Of a stretch of 64,000 bases of DNA, positions 37,623 through 46,676 are shown one piece after another. The translations under genes were made by a program, and so were the position numbers. The stretch is taken from assembly GCF_022346605.1 (NCBI RefSeq), contig NZ_JAKRNT010000001.1, positions 515,117 to 579,116 of the forward strand. Direction: 5' to 3'. The DNA is from Sporosarcina sp. ACRSL. Lineage in GTDB: Bacteria > Bacillota > Bacilli > Bacillales_A > Planococcaceae. Positions within the stretch are counted from its first letter, which is position 1. Each line of letters opens with the position of its first letter. The notes beneath the pieces were generated by a model, which did not search any database, was not told where the DNA came from, and saw only the letters and a program-made list of their open reading frames with translations.

Positions 37623-40600
37623 ATGTTTGAAAATGATATTCTGAAACGCACTGCTATTTACGGTCATTTATTTCATAAAAATCACGATGAAGAACGTGTT
37701 AAGAAAGCGACGTCGTTAGCTCGAAAACTAATGGATGAAGAGTTTGTCATCGCTTTTGCCGGCCATTTCTCAGCTGGTAAATCTTCCATGATCAATGCAT
37801 TGACGGGCGAGGACCTTTTGCCTTCCAGTCCAATTCCAACGAGCGCTAATATTGTAAAAGTGAAGAAAACTGATGAAGAATATGCAATTATCCACCGGAC
37901 GGACGGTTCAGTCGTCAAGTTAAAAGGTAACCGTTTCTTTGATGCAATCAAGTCATTTAGTAAAGACGGCTCGGAAATTTCCCTTATCGAAATCGGTCAT
38001 CCGGCATCAAGCTTACCGGAAGCGTTAACGGTTATGGATACGCCAGGAGTCGATTCAACGGATGATGCCCACCGATTATCGACTGAATCAGCCCTTCATC
38101 TAGCTGATTTCGTTTTCTATACGATGGACTATAATCACGTCCAATCGGAACTGAATTTCAAATTCACGAAAGAATTATTGCGTTATAATGCGAATGTTTA
38201 TTTGATTATTAACCAAATTGACAAGCATCGGGAGAATGAGTTGCCTTTTGAGGAATTCCAGCGATCTGTTGAAGATTCTTTTAAATTATGGGGAGTAGAA
38301 TCAAAAGGAATCTTTTATACGTCTTTAAAATCTAATGATCTTCCATTTAATGATTTTGAAAAGGTAAAAGGCATAGTTGAAGGTTCGATTGTGAATTGGA
38401 AAGATCACTTTTTGGAAAACGCTGAGCAATCGCTTCTGAAATTAAAGGAAGAACACTTGGCATTTCTGGAAAGCGAAAAAGCTGAATGCAAATCCGCATA
38501 TGACGAAATCGTTTCGGAGGAAGAGTGGAACCAGTCTGAAGAACTTTCACTTGAATTGGAAGAGCTGAAAAAACGAGCTTCTCTTCTGTCGGGAGATGAG
38601 TTTTATGCGACTTTCGAACGGGAACGAAACGATTTATTGCGAAATGCTTCGATTAGCCCCTTTGAAACACGGGAGTTATTGAAGGACTATTTGGAGTCGA
38701 AATCACCGAGGTTCAAGGTTGGTTTATTATTTAGTGCAAAAAAGACAGCAGAGGAAAAAGACAAACGAAAGAATTCATTGGCTTCCAACTTGTCAAAACT
38801 CATACATACTCAGATTGAAGTCCATTTAAAGGCACTTATGAAAAAGACGCTTAAAGATGCGGGACTGATGACCGATGAGCGATCCATTGAAATTGACGGA
38901 ATGGATATGTCGGTACCGTTTGAGGAAATTGACGAACATTTAAATGTTTCGGATGTCGTCACAGGAGATACCGTTTTAAATATGGCGGAACAGATGAAAA
39001 CCGCTATCATCCAAGTCTTCCGCAGACGGACAGACGATTGGAAACGAGAAATGTCGACAATCGCTGCTTCTGCGGGCAATGAACAAACGGAGCTGCTCCT
39101 TCAGTCGATCAAAGATTTGGAGCAAAAGTTGGCAGCTATTGCACAAGTGAATAAGATCGATCGACAACGTACCGAATTTATTGAAAGCATCACCTCTCCT
39201 TCGGCATCGCTCAAATCGTCAAGCGAAACATTACTCGGGCAATGGGGAAAATCGTCAGAAATCGAAACTGTGGAACTTGACGGGTCGGAAACAATCGAAA
39301 ACGAGACTGTATCGGAAGTTGTTGAGCAAGAACAGGCAAATGACGATGACGTGCAAGCAAATCATATCGATGCAGATAAAACAATCGAACAGGCGTTACA
39401 TATTTCGCAAGCCATCATGAATATCCCAGGTTTTCTGGAGACGGCCAATTATTTGAAAAACAAAGCGGATCGTCTTACGGACCAAGAATTCACTGTCGCT
39501 TTATTTGGAGCGTTCAGCGCTGGGAAATCGTCTTTTTCCAACGCATTGATCGGCGACCGTGTATTGCCGGTTTCACCTAATCCGACAACCGCTGCCATCA
39601 ACCGAATTAGACCGATTTCAGACGGCAAAAAGGATAGGACGGCGGATGTTCATTTGAAAACTGTTCGTCAGATGACCGAAGATGTCGCATTTTCATTCGA
39701 AGCGCTCGGAATGCCGATTTCCACATTGGAGGAGGCATTCGACAGAGTAAATGAAGTCATCAATAAAGAACTAGATGACGAAAGCCTGCATATCCATAAA
39801 ACATTCATCCGTGCGTTTGAGGCGGGCTACCCGGTTTATAAAGAAAAATTAGGGTCTGTCATGAATGTCGATCAAACTGAATTTACCCGATTCGTGGCAG
39901 AGGAGGAGCGAAGCTGTTTCGTCGATTCCATCGATTTGTTTATTGACAGTCCGTTAACGAGGCAAGGCATTACTCTCGTAGATACGCCGGGAGCTGACTC
40001 CATTAATGCGCGGCATACAGACGTTGCTTTCGACTATATAAGGAATGCTGATGCAATTCTTTTCATCACATATTATAATCACGCCTTTGCCCGTGCTGAT
40101 CGTGAATTCTTGATCCAACTCGGCCGCGTAAAAGACGCTTTCGAATTGGATAAAATGTTCTTTATCGTCAATGCAATCGATTTAGCCAATAATGCGGAAG
40201 AAGCAGACGCGGTTCTCTCATTCGTTGAGCAGGAACTGGCAACATTCGGTATTCGCCATCCACGAGTACATGGGATTTCAAGCTTGCAAGCGTTGGAAGC
40301 AAAACTTGATGGTCGTGAAGATGAATCAATGAAAGCATTTGAAAAGCATTTCAGCCATTTCTTAAGAGAAGATTTGAAAGGGCTTGCCGTTAAAGCCTTG
40401 GAGGAAGAGGCGGCTAAAACGGTTAATAGGCTTTCCATTTTGATTGAACGTGCGGAAGTGAATAGGTCACGCAAAGCGGAGCGAATGTTGGAGCTTGACC
40501 GTTTTGAACAGGAAGTTCGAGCTCGCTATGCAAACAGTTTTGCAGAAGTGATCCGCAAAGCTGCAAGCAATGAATTAAACGAATTAGTTTATTATATTTT

Positions 40601-41231
40601 ACAACGGGTATTTCTCCGCTTTGGAGACTTCTTCAAGGAAGGTTATAGTCCGTCGACGTTTGCGAATCATTCCGCAGAAAGGGCATTGACGTTAGCGCTC
40701 ACTGAAACAGTGCAGATGGTCGGCTTCGACTTGACACAAGAATTGAAAGTGACCAATTTACGAATGCTCAATTTCATGAAAAAACTATTGATAGAGCGGG
40801 AGCGTGCTGAAATGCGGTTCCTTTCTGAAAAGGACAGTTCCATCGCGCCATCGCCTTACGAAGCGGATGATGCCGAGATGCTTTCGTTCGTCGCACCTTT
40901 TGAGAATCCTTCTATTTATAAAGATGTGAATCGTTTATTCAAAAACCAGAAATCATTTTTCGAAAAAGGAGAACGTCTCGTTTTGAAAAACCGACTGGAA
41001 GAACGGTTGAAAGAGGATGCCTCGACTTATTTAGGCAAGGAAAAAGAACGTATTGAAATTTGGGCGGAGCAGTGGGTCGAAGCGGAAGCGGAAGGGCTGC
41101 GCCTCCATTTATTGAACCAAAGCATCAAACAGATTGAATCCGAGCGTTTTCTCTTGCATGATACGGAGCAATTAGAGGAATGGCGCAAGGTTCATGAGAA
41201 AATCCAACTGACAGGAGCTGGGTTGAAATGA
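37623..41231 (+). CDS. dynA: DynA, double bacterial dynamin-like GTPase
   Basis: 1202 residues made of two dynamin-like modules fused head to tail. Each has a P-loop, GHFSAGKSS at residues 47-55 and GAFSAGKSS near 628, and a DTPG switch motif (VMDTPGVD and LVDTPGAD) followed by long helices; an acidic low-complexity linker (about 560-590) joins them. DynA (YpbR) mediates membrane fusion and membrane protection in B. subtilis. Start 37623 is preceded by AAGAGGAAGGATCG. The next gene overlaps its stop by 4 bases. Confidence 0.93.
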   Translation: MFENDILKRTAIYGHLFHKNHDEERVKKATSLARKLMDEEFVIAFAGHFSAGKSSMINALTGEDLLPSSPIPTSANIVKVKKTDEEYAIIHRTDGSVVKLKGNRFFDAIKSFSKDGSEISLIEIGHPASSLPEALTVMDTPGVDSTDDAHRLSTESALHLADFVFYTMDYNHVQSELNFKFTKELLRYNANVYLIINQIDKHRENELPFEEFQRSVEDSFKLWGVESKGIFYTSLKSNDLPFNDFEKVKGIVEGSIVNWKDHFLENAEQSLLKLKEEHLAFLESEKAECKSAYDEIVSEEEWNQSEELSLELEELKKRASLLSGDEFYATFERERNDLLRNASISPFETRELLKDYLESKSPRFKVGLLFSAKKTAEEKDKRKNSLASNLSKLIHTQIEVHLKALMKKTLKDAGLMTDERSIEIDGMDMSVPFEEIDEHLNVSDVVTGDTVLNMAEQMKTAIIQVFRRRTDDWKREMSTIAASAGNEQTELLLQSIKDLEQKLAAIAQVNKIDRQRTEFIESITSPSASLKSSSETLLGQWGKSSEIETVELDGSETIENETVSEVVEQEQANDDDVQANHIDADKTIEQALHISQAIMNIPGFLETANYLKNKADRLTDQEFTVALFGAFSAGKSSFSNALIGDRVLPVSPNPTTAAINRIRPISDGKKDRTADVHLKTVRQMTEDVAFSFEALGMPISTLEEAFDRVNEVINKELDDESLHIHKTFIRAFEAGYPVYKEKLGSVMNVDQTEFTRFVAEEERSCFVDSIDLFIDSPLTRQGITLVDTPGADSINARHTDVAFDYIRNADAILFITYYNHAFARADREFLIQLGRVKDAFELDKMFFIVNAIDLANNAEEADAVLSFVEQELATFGIRHPRVHGISSLQALEAKLDGREDESMKAFEKHFSHFLREDLKGLAVKALEEEAAKTVNRLSILIERAEVNRSRKAERMLELDRFEQEVRARYANSFAEVIRKAASNELNELVYYILQRVFLRFGDFFKEGYSPSTFANHSAERALTLALTETVQMVGFDLTQELKVTNLRMLNFMKKLLIERERAEMRFLSEKDSSIAPSPYEADDAEMLSFVAPFENPSIYKDVNRLFKNQKSFFEKGERLVLKNRLEERLKEDASTYLGKEKERIEIWAEQWVEAEAEGLRLHLLNQSIKQIESERFLLHDTEQLEEWRKVHEKIQLTGAGLK

Positions 41232-42049
41232 GTGAAGTATTCAAGTCGATCAAAGATGTGAATGGGGACGATGTAAAATGGATCGACGCCCGTTTTTCGT
41301 TGCAGGACAACAAGGCAGGGAGAAAAAAGTTCGAAGAAGGGCATATTAAGGGTGCTTTGTACTGGGATCTCGAGGAAGATCTTTCCGATATGACAGTGAA
41401 ATCGGGAAGGCATCCATTGCCCGACAAGGAGAAATTGACGGCGTTATTTCGGAAAAGCGGTCTAGAGCTCGATAATCGGATTCTCGTATATGATGACGGC
41501 GGCAGCCCTTTTGCGGCAAGAGCGTGGTGGATTTTACAATACGGAGGATTCAAAAATTCGTTCATCATCCAAGAAGGTTTCGAGGAGCTTCAAAATTTTG
41601 GAGTTGCTGTTTCCAAAAATGAATATATACCTGAACAATCCAATGTAAATCCTGTTTGGAATGAAACAATTTTCGCATCTCGTGACTTGGTTGAACAAAC
41701 AGTCGAAGGGAATACAGGCAACGTACTGCTGGATGCTCGTTCAGCAGAGCGATATCGCGGCGAAGTTGAACCCATCGATCCAATTGCGGGGCGTATCCCG
41801 GGGGCGTTGAATTTTGATTGGGAACAATTGAAGAAAGATGGATCCTTCAATTTGAATGGAGACGTAAAAAATCAGCTGGCACAAGTTGTCAACGATGACG
41901 ATGAAGTGATCGTGTATTGCGGGAGCGGTGTTACGGCCGCTCTGTTATTTGCAATGCTTAAGCAAAGCGGGTACGAACACGTCAAGCTCTATGTCGGCAG
42001 TTATAGCGACTGGATTTCAAGGGAAGTTGTTGAAGTGGAAAAAGGCTAA
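41228..42049 (+). CDS. Sulfurtransferase, tandem rhodanese domains (3-mercaptopyruvate type)
   Basis: 273 residues with two rhodanese-homology domains; the second holds the catalytic cysteine in CGSGVTA (about residue 231), the loop typical of 3-mercaptopyruvate sulfurtransferases rather than thiosulfate enzymes. First-domain signature RPLPDKEKL-like HPLPDKEKLTALF is present. Moves sulfane sulfur to thiol or cyanide acceptors. ATGA overlap with dynA implies coupling, though no functional link is known. Confidence 0.9.
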   Translation: MSEVFKSIKDVNGDDVKWIDARFSLQDNKAGRKKFEEGHIKGALYWDLEEDLSDMTVKSGRHPLPDKEKLTALFRKSGLELDNRILVYDDGGSPFAARAWWILQYGGFKNSFIIQEGFEELQNFGVAVSKNEYIPEQSNVNPVWNETIFASRDLVEQTVEGNTGNVLLDARSAERYRGEVEPIDPIAGRIPGALNFDWEQLKKDGSFNLNGDVKNQLAQVVNDDDEVIVYCGSGVTAALLFAMLKQSGYEHVKLYVGSYSDWISREVVEVEKG

Positions 42050-42070
42050 TGTAATCGAGGTGCAATAAAA

Positions 42071-42664
42071 ATGAGATATGCGATTATAGGAGATGTTCAC
42101 TCCTCCAAAAAGGACTTGGAGGATGTCCTTGCTCATATTAACGAACAGGCACCTGATTCCATTTTAGTAGGAACCGGGGATTTGTACGAATGTATCATTA
42201 GCAAGCGCTATGTGAATGATCGCTCGTTTACAAGCCTTGAAGAAGTAATGCTTCTACCCGATGGTTTTGAAGAGCTGCTAACTTTCCCTTCCGTGATAGG
42301 GAACCAGGAAGAACGAATTTTGTTTATTACGAGAACGGATGATCCATTGCTCGAAAAACTATCTGCAATGCCCGAAACAATGGAACTAGGCGTTGCAGAA
42401 GTAATCCATGGCCATCAATGGAAATGGGGCGGAGAACCTTGGTCACTTATTGAAGCTGATACGTCAAAAAATTTGACGTTCTACGGCCATAGCCATCGTT
42501 CGGGGTTGATTCGCAACGATTGTGAGGAGAAGATCGCTTTCAATCAACCGTATGATGTGAAAGGGGACAAAACGCTTGTGAATGTGGGAGCTGTTGTCTC
42601 TGATAAGGAATGGGTGCTGTACGACGATGTACAACATACTGTTACCTTCAAGAAAGTGAAGTAA
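42071..42664 (+). CDS. Calcineurin-like metallophosphoesterase
   Basis: 197 residues. The phosphoesterase metal motifs are in order: GDVHS (8-12), GTGDLYE (about 35), GNQEE (replacing GNHE, about 77), a HGHQ at about 114 and GHSHRSG near 140. Substrate is not evident; family members hydrolyse phosphodiesters or phosphoproteins. It follows the sulfurtransferase by 21 bases and ends in a bidirectional terminator. Confidence 0.88.
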   Translation: MRYAIIGDVHSSKKDLEDVLAHINEQAPDSILVGTGDLYECIISKRYVNDRSFTSLEEVMLLPDGFEELLTFPSVIGNQEERILFITRTDDPLLEKLSAMPETMELGVAEVIHGHQWKWGGEPWSLIEADTSKNLTFYGHSHRSGLIRNDCEEKIAFNQPYDVKGDKTLVNVGAVVSDKEWVLYDDVQHTVTFKKVK

Positions 42665-42706
42665 GATAGAAGCGTTTGCCAATCCGCGAACGCTTCTATC
42701 TTTTTC
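42663..42706. terminator. Bidirectional terminator
   Basis: 14-bp stem AAGATAGAAGCGTT / AACGCTTCTATCTT (42663-42676/42689-42702) with T tracts both ways; it overlaps the stop codon of the minus-strand RNase H-like gene. Confidence 0.9.
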
Positions 42707-43109
42707 CTCCATCGTCCACATCTGCTTGTCGATGGATCGCTTCCCGGGCGAGAGCATCTGCGGCTCGATTTTCAGTGTCCGGAATCCATTTAATGAAGAA
42801 AAAATCAAACGTCTTTGCAATCGATAAGATTTTCTGTAAATACTCCTTATGTACATCGTTTTTCACGAACTCTTTTTCCACAGCCAAGACGACAGCCTTC
42901 GAATCAGAGCGGGCTGATACAATTCCGGTCGTCAATTTTGCGGCTTCTTCCATTCCGCGAAGAAGGGCAAGAAATTCTGCAGTGTGATTGTTCGTCGGTT
43001 CGATTGGTTCAGAGAGCTTGACGATTTGGCCTTCTCCTTTGATGAATATTCCGATGCCGCTTTTGCCCGGATTTCCAGCACTGGCGCCATCTACGTATAA
43101 TTCGAGCAT
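42696..43109 (-). CDS. RNase HI-like protein (YpeP)
   Basis: 137-residue RNase H-fold protein. Acidic residues of the DEDD set are visible: D7 in YVDGASAGNPG, E44 in NNHTAEFLALL, D69 in ARSDSKAV, and D in NRAADALAREA near 116. Such small RnhA-like (reverse-transcriptase-like annotated) proteins sit in the ypeP/ypeQ/cspD neighbourhood in Bacillus and may cleave RNA in RNA-DNA hybrids. Divergent from ypeQ. Confidence 0.85.
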   Translation of the reverse strand: MLELYVDGASAGNPGKSGIGIFIKGEGQIVKLSEPIEPTNNHTAEFLALLRGMEEAAKLTTGIVSARSDSKAVVLAVEKEFVKNDVHKEYLQKILSIAKTFDFFFIKWIPDTENRAADALAREAIHRQADVDDGGKR

Positions 43110-43183
43110 TTTCCATCTCTCCTTTGTTGCAACAGGCTGAAAAGCATATTAAAATGAATAAATGACTTGACTTGGAGGTTGCT

Positions 43184-43372
43184 ATGGATAAATTGACAGT
43201 CATGAATGAAATAAATGAAGTGCTTGATACGTATTGTGAAGGATGTTTTGTCAAAAGGCAACAAGTGAAGGACAATGGGAAAACAGGGGCGCACCAGTTT
43301 TGCATTAAAACTTGCACAATCGGGGAGCAACTTCAATTTTTAGGAAATGAAATGAATAAATTAACAAAATAA
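43184..43372 (+). CDS. ypeQ: YpeQ, small zinc-finger protein
   Basis: 62-residue protein with four cysteines in a CEGC ... C ... C arrangement (CEGCFVK, HQFCIKTC), matching the zinc-finger family of YpeQ. Start 43184 follows TTGGAGGTTGCT. Likely a small regulatory or structural zinc protein; no function is known. Confidence 0.85.
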   Translation: MDKLTVMNEINEVLDTYCEGCFVKRQQVKDNGKTGAHQFCIKTCTIGEQLQFLGNEMNKLTK

Positions 43373-43403
43373 TATCCCGCCAGGATTTTCTCGGCGGGAT
43401 ATT
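43371..43403. terminator. Bidirectional terminator between ypeQ and cspD
   Basis: 11-bp stem AATATCCCGCC / GGCGGGATATT with an 11-base loop; no long T tract. Confidence 0.7.
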
Positions 43404-43424
43404 GCATGTGTAGTCATTCATTAT

Positions 43425-43628
43425 TCATGTTATAGTCAAGACATTTGCCGCTTGGGGTCCGCGGTTACCTTCTACGATTTCGAATGATACGGTCTGTCCT
43501 TCATCCAATGTCTTGAAGCCATCTGACATTATACCAGTATAGTGGACAAACACATCTTCACCGTTATCCGCTTCAATGAAACCATATCCTTTTTCATTGC
43601 TGAACCATTTTACTTTACCTTGGTACAT
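43425..43628 (-). CDS. cspD: Cold-shock protein
   Basis: 67-residue OB-fold RNA/DNA chaperone with RNP1 KGYGFIE and RNP2 VFVHYTGI. Closest to Bacillus CspD by neighbourhood (ypeQ adjacent) and sequence ([21 protein letters not shown]). The minus-strand leader up to the next gene is ~145 bases, AT-rich, typical of csp genes with long 5' UTRs, though I cannot identify a control structure. Confidence 0.93.
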   Translation of the reverse strand: MYQGKVKWFSNEKGYGFIEADNGEDVFVHYTGIMSDGFKTLDEGQTVSFEIVEGNRGPQAANVLTIT

Positions 43629-43773
43629 GTTTATTCCTCCCTCGGCATTTCAATGTCTCCCCATTATTAAACATGGTTGCATTAACTATACATGAATCGA
43701 CAATATACGTCAACGACATGCCTAAATTTTCAGTCGAATTGTTTTAAATAATCACATGAAAGAGGTTGAGAAG

Positions 43774-44418
43774 ATGGAAACGATTGTAGCGAACGTAACA
43801 GAGAGAGTCATTGAAATTTATCGGCAGTTTGACGCAAGCCATGATTTTAATCATATTTTGCGTGTAATGAAAAACGCGGAGGATATTGCAAGGACATTGC
43901 CGGAAGCAAATCTTTCAATAATTAGGCTAGCCGTCCTCCTTCATGATATCGATGATCCGAAATATAATTCAGTTAGCAATGTATCGGCTCGTGAGCTGCT
44001 TCATACAGCCGGGGTTGAGGATGAGTTGGCAATTCAAGTTTTGGAAACGATCAACAGTGTTTCATTTAATGGCGGAAACGAAGAAGAGATTGTTTCAATT
44101 GAAGGTGCGATTGTCAGGGATGCAGATCGGCTCGACGCAATCGGTGCAATCGGCATCGCACGGACTTTCGCATTCGGAGGTGCGAGAGGGAGGAAATTAT
44201 ATGATACGGATGAAATTGCAAGAGGGAAAATGTCCGAGGAAGAATACCGATCCAAGGATACAGCCTCGGTTACCCATTTTTATGAGAAACTGCTTTTATT
44301 GAAAAATTTAATGGTGACTGAGGAAGGAAAACGCCTTGCTGAGGAGCGCCATGCCTTCATGATTTCTTTCTTGGAACAATTAAAGGCGGAAACCGGGTTT
44401 GATGCAAACGGCAAATAA
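43774..44418 (+). CDS. HD-domain phosphohydrolase (YpgQ-like)
   Basis: 214 residues. Metal-binding HD motif: H in SHDFNHILRV, HD in LLHDIDDPKY, and D in RDADRLDAIGAIGIAR. The family includes YpgQ, a nucleotide pyrophosphohydrolase of B. subtilis. Start 43774 chosen from AGAGG 8 bases upstream; ATG 43756 lies before it. Ends at a strong hairpin. Confidence 0.88.
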   Translation: METIVANVTERVIEIYRQFDASHDFNHILRVMKNAEDIARTLPEANLSIIRLAVLLHDIDDPKYNSVSNVSARELLHTAGVEDELAIQVLETINSVSFNGGNEEEIVSIEGAIVRDADRLDAIGAIGIARTFAFGGARGRKLYDTDEIARGKMSEEEYRSKDTASVTHFYEKLLLLKNLMVTEEGKRLAEERHAFMISFLEQLKAETGFDANGK

Positions 44419-44434
44419 GATAATAGTACAGAGG

Positions 44435-44466
44435 CAAACCCTTTGGAGATCCAAAGGGTTTGAGTT
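44435..44466. terminator. Terminator between convergent genes
   Basis: Perfect 13-bp stem CAAACCCTTTGGA / TCCAAAGGGTTTG (44435-44447/44450-44462) with only 2 unpaired bases, likely opening to a larger loop; no T tract on the plus side. Confidence 0.65.
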
Positions 44467-44474
44467 AGAAAACA

Positions 44475-44858
44475 CTATGTTAAACTTGTTCGTCCGCTAT
44501 AACCGTGTCTATGGGGATTAGCACCACTTACTGTAGTAAAACCACTAAACTCATGGTAATGACCGCCGTTAGGAAAGGTAATAGACGGACCAGTAACTCC
44601 ATGAATCTCATGTCGATGTCGATCATCGATAGATGTAAATGTAAAGTATCTATGAGTGTGAGGTACTCCACTTGGGGCTGGTTCAGTAGTTCCGGCATAT
44701 CTGTGCGAATGACCATCTTCAAAAGAAGTGACACCTCTAAATTCGTGTACATGAGCAGGCACGGGTCTTCCATCCCATTGAGTAATGAAAAGCTGATGCG
44801 AATGCATAGGATCAGAATCATCTGAATGATACATGAATCCGGAAACTGGTATTTCCAA
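44475..44858 (-). CDS. YmaF-family histidine-rich protein
   Basis: 127 residues with many evenly spaced His-x-His pairs (MHSHQ, HVHEF, GHSHRY, PHTHRY, RHRHEI, GHYHEF, NPHRH), the YmaF pattern; the repeats run in ~20-residue steps and suggest a metal-binding beta-repeat. TTG 44858 is taken as the start because AAAAAGGAG lies 8 bases upstream; a longer frame to 44975 lacks a ribosome site. No signal peptide. Upstream bases resemble a sigma-E promoter. Function unknown. Confidence 0.78.
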   Translation of the reverse strand: MEIPVSGFMYHSDDSDPMHSHQLFITQWDGRPVPAHVHEFRGVTSFEDGHSHRYAGTTEPAPSGVPHTHRYFTFTSIDDRHRHEIHGVTGPSITFPNGGHYHEFSGFTTVSGANPHRHGYSGRTSLT

Positions 44859-44886
44859 AAATCTAACTCCTTTTTGCTTTTTCAAT

Positions 44887-44915
44887 ACTATATGTGTGAG
44901 AGTTGTAAAATATTT
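44887..44915 (-). promoter_or_regulatory. Candidate sigma-E (mother-cell) promoter of the ymaF-like gene
   Basis: Read on the minus strand: AAATATT (44915-44909), 14-base spacer, CATATAGT (44894-44887), against the sigma-E consensus KMATATT-N14-CATACAHT: six of seven and six of eight matches. It lies 29 bases before the proposed TTG start. Confidence 0.4.
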
Positions 44916-45062
44916 TGAACTTATGTCAATCAAGTAGATTATAGGGAACCTTATTTCATCTTGACAGAATGTCAATCTTGTTTCGGGTGTTCAGCTTTTA
45001 ATAAATGGTATAAAACAAAAAAGAAGCCCGTTCGCTCTCCTTTCTGTTCATTCGATATTAAA

Positions 45063-46481
45063 TCACTGAACAATTTCAAAAACAGTGCCTTTATTAAAAT
45101 CGGTTACATTCATAGAGCCATAAACCCCTAAATAGAGTCTGGTTTGATCCAGATTCGTTCCTAAGCTAACATAATGAGCTGATTGTGACTCGAAATTATA
45201 ATCGGTTTGAATAACACGATAATCATTTAACTGACCATCTATTCTTCCTCTAGTATAAGCTAACACCCCTCTCCCCGGAGTTGGAGATCCCTTATCCGCG
45301 ATGTCCGTAAATACAACGCTTCCCATTAAATCGGGGATTCCATTCCCCATATAGGCTTGCACTCCTGTAAGTGCAGTTCCTCCAAACTTATCGAGGCGGG
45401 GATCTTGATGGAAATAACTAGTTAACGGCGGAAGACGTCTTGATGAAGTTTCTACTGCTTCATTGTAATAAGCAATTGTTTTCTTATCCAAAGCAGGATT
45501 TGCGGAGCAGCCCTCTATAAACGAAGTTGGAAAAGCACCTTCCCACCCCCGCCACCCAAAGTTAATAAGCCCTTTTTGGTCCCGTTCAGATTCCGACAAG
45601 AAAGCTTGAACAAGCTGAGTAACCGGTATAGGTTTATAATGAACGAATGAAAAAATCGACTCGACCAAATCCTGTCCGACATTGCCTACATATTTAATAT
45701 ACAGATTATAAAATCTTTGATATGAAATGCCTGGTATATTTCGGACACCCTTGGCAATTACTGTAAGTGTATCTTGAATAGGTACGGGGAGCTCGTTAAA
45801 ACGTGTGACTACGGGTGGATTATTGATAAATGTGTTCTTACCTACATCAATTTCAATTATTTTACCGGCTATTTCCATATCATCCTGACTTAGATTAAAT
45901 GGATCATAGGCCGATCCACCGTCTCCGGTTGTTAAAACAAGTTTTCCTGTTTCAGGTGAAAAGTTTAAGCTATTGACGCCATTATGATTTAAAAATGGCC
46001 TTCTAATATTAAGCAGTGTCCGTCGTTTTTGAGGTTGACTTTTTTGTTGGTAAACCCATTCTTCAACAGTATCAATATGGTCATATTGAGTTTCTCTATT
46101 ATTCCATCTTAGGTTTAAAGTTCCAGAATCACATGGATTAGGTTTAAAACCTTCAGGAAGAGGACTTGGACTTTGACCTTGTGTTCCAGCTACTGAATAG
46201 TGAAGGTAAAATAAGCCGTTATAATAAAAATTGGGATGAAACGCTAGACCCAGCAATCCCCGTTCATCATATCCACCACTCGAACCACCTAGCTTTATGA
46301 TTCGTGATCGAATATCTAAAAACATTCTTACTTCTCCGTCTCCTATGTAAAAAATCTCTCCTACCTGAGTGGCTATAAATAATCTTTCAATTGAGTCACC
46401 CGGAAGTATAGTTGTTTTCAATACAGTAGGTAAATTTACCTTGTTTAGAACAGGGCGCAAGTTAACCTTTACCTTTTTCAA
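45063..46481 (-). CDS. Soluble PQQ-type glucose/sorbosone dehydrogenase-like protein
   Basis: 472-residue six-bladed beta-propeller of the GSDH family (PF07995). Recognisable are YDERGLLGLAFHPNFYYNGLFYLHY, LNHNGVNSLNFSPETGKLVLTTGDGGS, GVRNIPGISYQRFY and NFGWRGWEGAFP, carrying the His and Arg/Asn of the cofactor pocket; catalytic competence is uncertain. It has no N-terminal signal peptide or lipobox, unlike typical secreted members. AT-rich relative to its neighbours, TTG start, same strand as the ymaF-like gene downstream. Function is inferred only at family level. Confidence 0.78.
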   Translation of the reverse strand: MKKVKVNLRPVLNKVNLPTVLKTTILPGDSIERLFIATQVGEIFYIGDGEVRMFLDIRSRIIKLGGSSGGYDERGLLGLAFHPNFYYNGLFYLHYSVAGTQGQSPSPLPEGFKPNPCDSGTLNLRWNNRETQYDHIDTVEEWVYQQKSQPQKRRTLLNIRRPFLNHNGVNSLNFSPETGKLVLTTGDGGSAYDPFNLSQDDMEIAGKIIEIDVGKNTFINNPPVVTRFNELPVPIQDTLTVIAKGVRNIPGISYQRFYNLYIKYVGNVGQDLVESIFSFVHYKPIPVTQLVQAFLSESERDQKGLINFGWRGWEGAFPTSFIEGCSANPALDKKTIAYYNEAVETSSRRLPPLTSYFHQDPRLDKFGGTALTGVQAYMGNGIPDLMGSVVFTDIADKGSPTPGRGVLAYTRGRIDGQLNDYRVIQTDYNFESQSAHYVSLGTNLDQTRLYLGVYGSMNVTDFNKGTVFEIVQ

Positions 46482-46577
46482 CTAACTTTACACTCCTTCA
46501 ATTTGTTTTCTTTTTAAGACTATGATTCCATTTGTTTTGCTAGTACCTGTGCTGCTTATACCAACGTTTCACATCAC

Positions 46578-46620
46578 TTTTTATCAAAAACAAAAACATC
46601 ATCCAGAAAAAGATGATGTT
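46578..46620 (-). terminator. Terminator of niaR (minus strand)
   Basis: On the minus strand AACATCATC / GATGATGTT with an 8-base loop, followed by a T-rich tail (TTTGTTTTTG). It lies 57 bases past the niaR stop; the rest of the 195-base gap before the dehydrogenase start holds nothing I can name. Confidence 0.8.
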
Positions 46621-46676
46621 AGGATTGTGTATGAAGTTTTTAAGTAACATAAAATTTTCTTCCGAATAAATATTCT

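Noticed and set aside
42464..42856. 130-codon minus-strand frame overlapping the phosphoesterase and the RNase H-like gene
   Set aside because: It overlaps two real genes in opposite orientations and the terminator between them, and its content is arginine/serine-rich shadow coding.
44859..44975. N-terminal extension of the YmaF-like protein
   Set aside because: The extension lacks a ribosome site, and AAAAAGGAG positions the start at the TTG at 44858; the extra region overlaps the candidate sigma-E promoter.
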